DNA of 9,885 nucleotides from Proteobacteria bacterium UBA7821 (lineage in GTDB: Bacteria; Pseudomonadota; Gammaproteobacteria; Comchoanobacterales; Comchoanobacteraceae): the NCBI GenBank assembly GCA_002480165.1, contig DLBP01000070.1, positions 1 through 9,885 of the forward strand, written 5' to 3'. The notes under the pieces were generated by a model. That model was not told the DNA's origin and ran no database searches. It saw nothing but the letters and a program-made list of their open reading frames with translations. The first letter of the stretch is position 1, and each line of letters starts with the position of its first letter. This document shows, one piece after another, positions 6,256-9,885 of the stretch. Position numbers and translations under genes: made by a program.

Positions 6256-7035
6256 ATGGTCAAGTCAATACTGGATAAAGGAGCTAGAACAAAATGGAAA
6301 ACCCAGCCGTTATCTAAGCACATATCAAATATCGATGGACAACCCCACTTAATGCAACAGCGCACGAGGATCGAAACGACGATTACGCGAACTCCTCCTG
6401 CTTCTAATGGCAAGCCTCTGTTCGAGGTGCTATATCTCACGCTGAAAGAAAACGACAGTGAAATGGATAAATGGCTTAGGGGTATTGCGGCAGTATTAAA
6501 CAACCAGTTACCCTTTTACGTGCCCAAATTTGACATCAACCAACCAAGCATGCAGCAAATAGATCTGTTTCGCCGTCTCACGGTAGCCTGGCTAGGTTTT
6601 TGTTCTGCCAACCTGAATCGCAGGAGTTTTCCACAACTTACAGATGAGTTGGCTCGACTAGAGCAATTGTGCCATCACATGGTCAACTGGATTACCAGGC
6701 ACAATAGCCCTGAAGAGACCCAGGCGATCTTCTCGCTTTGGCAAAGAATGATAACCCTAACCGAAAAGCGACATATATCACCCGATATCTTGGTTGATAC
6801 CCTTGAGCTACACACCATCAAAGCAGACTTTGAGAGCAGGATGTTTATCGGCCTTCCTCAAGCGATAAAGGAGTGGGTTTTTAGTGTTTATCTGTGGTTT
6901 TTTCGCAACTCGCCTACCCCAATAGCCAAGATTTTTTCCGAGAGCCGTTACATCAAACTACAAGAACTGATCGATTGTATCAACGCACATAATAACCTAC
7001 CTGACGAAAATGGCTTAACTGTGGTGCGGTTGTAG
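6256..7035 (+). CDS. hypothetical protein, unrecognised
   Basis: I do not recognise this 259-aa protein. The start is ATG 6256, with GGAG nine bases upstream and a clear promoter before it; GTG 6241 in the same frame would overlap that ribosome site. There is no signal peptide. The first 80 residues are Lys/Arg/Thr-rich and polar, apart from a short LFEVLYLTLKE strand. The remainder looks mostly helical, with hydrophobic-aromatic segments such as RLTVAWLGFCSANLN and WVFSVYLWFFRN near residue 215, short for a transmembrane helix but possible as a membrane-contacting or packing segment. The gene is transcribed on its own and converges on typA with only 25 bp between the two stop codons. Clean codon structure and control signals make it a real gene; the function is unknown. 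Confidence 0.75.
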   Translation: MVKSILDKGARTKWKTQPLSKHISNIDGQPHLMQQRTRIETTITRTPPASNGKPLFEVLYLTLKENDSEMDKWLRGIAAVLNNQLPFYVPKFDINQPSMQQIDLFRRLTVAWLGFCSANLNRRSFPQLTDELARLEQLCHHMVNWITRHNSPEETQAIFSLWQRMITLTEKRHISPDILVDTLELHTIKADFESRMFIGLPQAIKEWVFSVYLWFFRNSPTPIAKIFSESRYIKLQELIDCINAHNNLPDENGLTVVRL

Positions 7036-7041
7036 CACCAC
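7021..7041. terminator. stem-loop between convergent genes, possible terminator
   Basis: GTGGTGC and GCACCAC form a perfect 7-bp stem with a 7-base loop, and the TAG stop of the 259-aa gene lies across the loop and the second arm. It could serve both strands in the short gap before the typA stop. There is no U tract directly after it on either strand, so it is not a textbook intrinsic terminator; it may instead protect 3' ends or work with Rho. Confidence 0.4.
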
Positions 7042-7060
7042 GGTCTACTACTGATTGAAT

Positions 7061-8863
7061 TTAGCTTTTTTTGTGTCGTTTGCGTTCATGTTCTTTTAGG
7101 TATCGTTTACGCAGCCGTATATAGTTGGGTGTCACTTCGACTAATTCATCGTCCTCAATGAACTCTAAGGCATACTCGAGGGTTAAATTAATTGGCGGTG
7201 TTAATAAAATATTATCATCTTTACCTTCGGCGCGAACATTGGTAAGCTGTTTCGCTCTTTGGACATTAACCACCAGGTCATTACTTCGGGTATGTATTCC
7301 AATGACCATCCCCTCATACACGTCTGTCTGAGGTGCAATAAACATCCGCCCTCGACTTTGTAAGTTAAACAGTGCGTATGCCATGGCAGTACCAGAAGCA
7401 TTGGCAATCAGGACGCCTTGGGGTCTAGGGGCAAGAGACACCGGCAACTTCGGTGCATATTCAAAAAAAACATGTGACATAATCCCAGACCCTGACGTCA
7501 TGGTTAAAAACTGGCTATAAAAGCCAATTAATGCCCGGGTTGCAATAATAAAGTGTAAGGTGACCCGATCCTCATGTAATGTCATGTTCTCCAGGGTGGC
7601 TTTTCTTAAGCCTAGCGCTTCCATCACAGAGCCCTGATGTTGTGTCTCAATATCTAAAACCAACTGTTCAAAAGGCTCACAGACTTGTCCATCTATTTGT
7701 CGTTCAATAACCTCAGGCCTTGACACGGCCAACTCGTATCCTTCTCTTCTCATATTTTCTATGAGAATGGCCAAATGGAGTTCACCTCGACCTGATACTT
7801 TAAATTTGTCAGCATCAGGCATCTGCTGCACCCTCAGTGCAACATTATGAATGCACTCTCTCTCCAGTCGATCCTTAATTTGGCGGCTGGTTAGAAACTT
7901 GCCATCTTTACCGGAGAACGGTGAGTTGTTGACGCAAAACAACATGTGAATGGTTGGCTCATCGACAGAAAGCTGGGGCATTGTTTCCGGCGAGTCAATG
8001 TGACAGAGGACTTCTGATATCTTTGGGTAATCAACCCCTGTTATGCAAACAATATCACCAGCTTCAGCTTGGTCACAAAGCTGACGGTCAAGCCCCATGT
8101 GAGTGTAAATCTGTTGTACTTTTGCTTTACGAGAACTACCATCGGGGTGTAGTACAACGACCGGCATATTCGTTTGAACAGACCCGCGCTGTATTCTGCC
8201 AATAGAAATAGCTCCGACATAACTGTTATAGTCTATTGCAGAGACTTGCATTTGAAACGGGCCAGTCTTATCGACTTGGGGAGCCGGAACGTGGTCAACG
8301 ACTAAATCTAATAAGGGCGATAAATTGTCATTCGGCTGCTTAAGGTCAAGGGTCGCAAAGCCTTGGAGGGCAGAGGTGTAGACAATCGGGAAGTCTAACT
8401 GTTCATCGTTTGCATCTAGACTAACAAACAAGTCAAAAACCTGATCGACGGCCCAGTCTGGACGCGCACCCGGTCGATCGACTTTATTCACCACCACAAT
8501 TGGGCAGAGATTGTTAGCAAACGCTTTTTGTGTGACGAAGCGAGTCTGAGGCATAGGGCCATCAACGGCATCAACTAAGAGCAAGACTGCATCAACCATA
8601 GAGAGAATTCGCTCAACTTCACCACCAAAATCAGCATGACCAGGCGTATCTACAATATTAATTCGGTGTTGTTTCCACTTAATTGCTGTGACTTTGGATA
8701 AAATGGTAATGCCCCGCTCTTTCTCGAGCTGGTTGGAATCCATCATTCGTTCAGTTGCGTCAGTGCTGCAGAGAGTCCCACTTTGTTTCAACAACCCATC
8801 GACGAGTGTTGTTTTGCCATGGTCAACGTGCGCAATGATGGCTATATTTCTTAATTCTGTCAT
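7061..8863 (-). CDS. typA: ribosome-associated translational GTPase TypA/BipA
   Basis: Translation-factor GTPase related to EF-G, acting on the ribosome, with a role in 50S assembly and stress or cold adaptation in characterised bacteria. At 600 aa it is near the E. coli length (607). GTP-binding motifs: AHVDHGKTT (11-19, P-loop), RGITI in switch I, DTPGHADFGGEV (switch II) and VNKVD (base recognition). The middle and C-terminal domains carry SGRGELHLAILIENMRREGYE and LFNLQSRGRMFI (family core), and the basic tail RLRKRYLKEHERKRHKK is typical. The ATG is preceded by GGAAG (8 bases off) and a near-consensus promoter at 8902-8930. It converges on the 259-aa gene. Confidence 0.97.
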   Translation of the reverse strand: MTELRNIAIIAHVDHGKTTLVDGLLKQSGTLCSTDATERMMDSNQLEKERGITILSKVTAIKWKQHRINIVDTPGHADFGGEVERILSMVDAVLLLVDAVDGPMPQTRFVTQKAFANNLCPIVVVNKVDRPGARPDWAVDQVFDLFVSLDANDEQLDFPIVYTSALQGFATLDLKQPNDNLSPLLDLVVDHVPAPQVDKTGPFQMQVSAIDYNSYVGAISIGRIQRGSVQTNMPVVVLHPDGSSRKAKVQQIYTHMGLDRQLCDQAEAGDIVCITGVDYPKISEVLCHIDSPETMPQLSVDEPTIHMLFCVNNSPFSGKDGKFLTSRQIKDRLERECIHNVALRVQQMPDADKFKVSGRGELHLAILIENMRREGYELAVSRPEVIERQIDGQVCEPFEQLVLDIETQHQGSVMEALGLRKATLENMTLHEDRVTLHFIIATRALIGFYSQFLTMTSGSGIMSHVFFEYAPKLPVSLAPRPQGVLIANASGTAMAYALFNLQSRGRMFIAPQTDVYEGMVIGIHTRSNDLVVNVQRAKQLTNVRAEGKDDNILLTPPINLTLEYALEFIEDDELVEVTPNYIRLRKRYLKEHERKRHKKS

Positions 8864-8901
8864 GGGTTTAGCTTCCGGTTGAACGTAGTAAATATCAACA
8901 C

Positions 8902-8930
8902 AGCATAAAACGAAAAACGCTCCGTGTCAA
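8902..8930 (-). promoter_or_regulatory. near-consensus sigma-70 promoter of typA
   Basis: On the minus strand: TTGACA (8930-8925), 17-bp spacer, TATGCT (8907-8902). The -35 is a perfect consensus. It contains the TGA stop (8929-8927) of the upstream repeat-protein gene, so the promoter begins within that gene. The start is expected near 8895, about 30 bases ahead of the ATG. Confidence 0.8.
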
Positions 8931-9838
8931 CCTCTAGGTTTAAGCTTATTGCCACACACTTTTTCATGAGAACTGTCACATTGATCGTTAGGCTTAACAT
9001 CAAAAAAACCGCTTACGCGTTGGGCCCCGCTCGCGTGGTTGATACCCATCACTTGTTGCGTAAAATATTTATCCTTTTCTAAGTCTGGTGAAGCATACTC
9101 TATTGCTGTCGGATTGATTTTGATCACCTCTAACATAAAATCTTGATTATTTGTTAAGTCTGGTGAAGCATAGTCGAGTGCCTTGACATTTTGTTTTACA
9201 GCGATTTTAACTGTTCTAGGGTCTTTTTTCAATCGACTGGAAGCCCAAAAGAGAGCTAAGCCATTGTGACTGACAGAATCTCTAACGCCTTCGGTATCGT
9301 CGCCCAACTTGTCAAGTAGAGGTTTTATCTTTTTTTCACCATGACGCACCACCAGTTCACCATCATTCTCACATAAAATGTCCATCAGGCAGAAAGACTG
9401 TTGCACCATCTGTACCAAGTCTATATTCTTCTTCTTGAATAGCCTGTATTGGAGTGAGGTAAATGTATTATGTTTTTTGCTGGCCTCATAATCCACACAG
9501 TGACTTAAAGTGGTCAGGCGCCATCTATATAATGGCGCTGCATAACTGCTGACAACATCAATTCCATCTATACCAGCGACTTGATCAGGATTGTACCGAA
9601 GATATCGAAGAGTTTTACCTTTGTCACAGCCAGGTTGTAGTTTATTTATCAGTTTTTTGGCATCGTACTCACACCGAATTAATCGAAGCCATTGGTATCT
9701 TAATGCCACATCATCATGGTATTGCTCTGATAGCGAGATCAGGTCGGCTAATGGTAGTTCTTGTTTTACTTGCTTATAAAAGTCATCACGGAGCTGATCG
9801 TGCTTATCTTGATGTTTTTTCTTTGGGTCATCAGGCAT
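8927..9838 (-). CDS. DUF4116-like tandem-repeat protein, possible host-interaction factor
   Basis: A 303-aa protein with no signal peptide and a charged N-terminus (DDPKKKHQDKHD). The first 185 residues match nothing I know. Residues about 190-262 hold three 25-aa repeats of the DUF4116 type, visible as WASSRL (198), YASPDL (223) and YASPDL (248), each followed by an acidic or charged stretch (KKD, TNNQD, EKD) and a hydrophobic helix (TVKIAV, FMLEVIKINP, FTQQVMGIN). Such repeats, from memory, occur in Legionella-like bacteria and protists and are thought to mediate protein contacts. The C-terminus ends in a Cys/Lys-containing tail. The gene has its own extended -10 promoter and an AT-rich leader without a clear ribosome site. 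The repeat identification is good; a secreted or effector role is only inferred from the family's taxonomic habit. Confidence 0.7.
   Translation of the reverse strand: MPDDPKKKHQDKHDQLRDDFYKQVKQELPLADLISLSEQYHDDVALRYQWLRLIRCEYDAKKLINKLQPGCDKGKTLRYLRYNPDQVAGIDGIDVVSSYAAPLYRWRLTTLSHCVDYEASKKHNTFTSLQYRLFKKKNIDLVQMVQQSFCLMDILCENDGELVVRHGEKKIKPLLDKLGDDTEGVRDSVSHNGLALFWASSRLKKDPRTVKIAVKQNVKALDYASPDLTNNQDFMLEVIKINPTAIEYASPDLEKDKYFTQQVMGINHASGAQRVSGFFDVKPNDQCDSSHEKVCGNKLKPRG
9053..9271 (-). repeat. tandem 25-residue (75-bp) repeats in the repeat protein
   Basis: Three units are in register at 75-bp spacing. The two 3'-proximal units share an exact 18-bp identity, at 9080-9097 and 9155-9172 (both encode YASPDL with the same codons), while the flanking bases have diverged. 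The third (WASSRL) is older. This suggests local duplication or conversion within the gene. Confidence 0.75.
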
Positions 9839-9871
9839 ATTTATTACTTATTATTATTTGTTCTCATTATT
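9839..9871 (-). other. AT-rich triplet leader of the repeat-protein gene
   Basis: Between the -10 and the ATG the minus strand is built of repeated AAT/ATA triplets (AATAATAATG, AATAATAATAAG) and lacks a Shine-Dalgarno sequence; only a weak AAGTAA is present. Translation may depend on an unstructured A-rich leader. This AT bias is unlike the leaders of the neighbouring housekeeping genes. Confidence 0.45.
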
Positions 9872-9880
9872 ATTATAGCA
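9872..9880 (-). promoter_or_regulatory. extended -10 promoter of the repeat-protein gene
   Basis: On the minus strand TGCTATAAT is an exact consensus TATAAT (9877-9872) with a TGn extension. The -35 would lie beyond the right edge. The transcript start is expected near 9865, which gives a leader of about 27 bases. Confidence 0.6.
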
Positions 9881-9885
9881 CATCT

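Noticed and set aside
6168..6503. 111-codon minus-strand frame over ruvX end and the 259-aa gene start
   Set aside because: It lies opposite a promoter and two better-supported genes, is low-complexity Ser/Phe/Leu-rich, and has no family features.
8929..8941. Inverted repeat AACCT-CT-AGGTT next to the typA -35
   Set aside because: Arms of 5 bp with a 2-base centre are likely by chance and no second copy is seen at other promoters in the window.
1..9885. Defence island, CRISPR array, insertion sequence or phage genes
   Set aside because: No repeat-spacer structure, transposase, terminal inverted repeats or phage structural genes are seen; an XRE/S24 regulator alone is not evidence for a prophage.

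Overview
The window looks like chromosomal DNA of a gammaproteobacterium of moderate GC, probably from a host-associated or intracellular lineage in the broad Legionellales/Coxiella neighbourhood. Exonuclease I (sbcB) and the yqgE-ruvX pair fit Gammaproteobacteria. The XRE/S24-type regulator (core RLKKLRKM, TLQNWE, FGGLTEKGA) and a DUF4116-like repeat protein resemble, from memory, families common in Legionella-like bacteria. The assignment is an inference; no rRNA or tRNA gene is present to anchor it. No mobile element, CRISPR array or phage gene was found.

Layout on the + strand: trpS (5' end cut by the window edge) overlaps sbcB by 4 bp. A small unrecognised minus-strand gene (80 aa) follows, tail-to-tail with sbcB. 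Divergent from it starts a tightly packed, overlapping cluster: a regulator with a degenerate S24 domain, then hemC (porphobilinogen deaminase), then a membrane acyltransferase of the PlsC/YihG type. A new promoter-like element and a strong ribosome site precede yqgE, which overlaps ruvX (yqgF) by 14 bp. A well-formed promoter overlapping the ruvX stop codon precedes an unrecognised 259-aa protein. On the - strand, converging on it, is typA (bipA), preceded by a near-consensus sigma-70 promoter that begins inside the end of a DUF4116-like tandem-repeat protein at the right edge.

Most genes are housekeeping: tRNA charging, DNA repair and recombination, haem biosynthesis, phospholipid remodelling, 16S rRNA maturation and ribosome-associated stress GTPase function. 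The lineage-specific parts are the regulator placed ahead of hemC, the 80-aa and 259-aa unknown proteins, and the repeat protein, which could be a host-directed factor, although nothing in the sequence proves secretion.

Points most worth checking are the regulator-hemC-acyltransferase coupling with a palindromic candidate operator upstream, a D-to-N change in the third acidic position of RuvX, the exact 18-bp duplication in the repeat protein, and two promoters whose -35 box contains the stop codon of the preceding gene. I see no clear multi-gene novel system such as a defence island; the observations are local.
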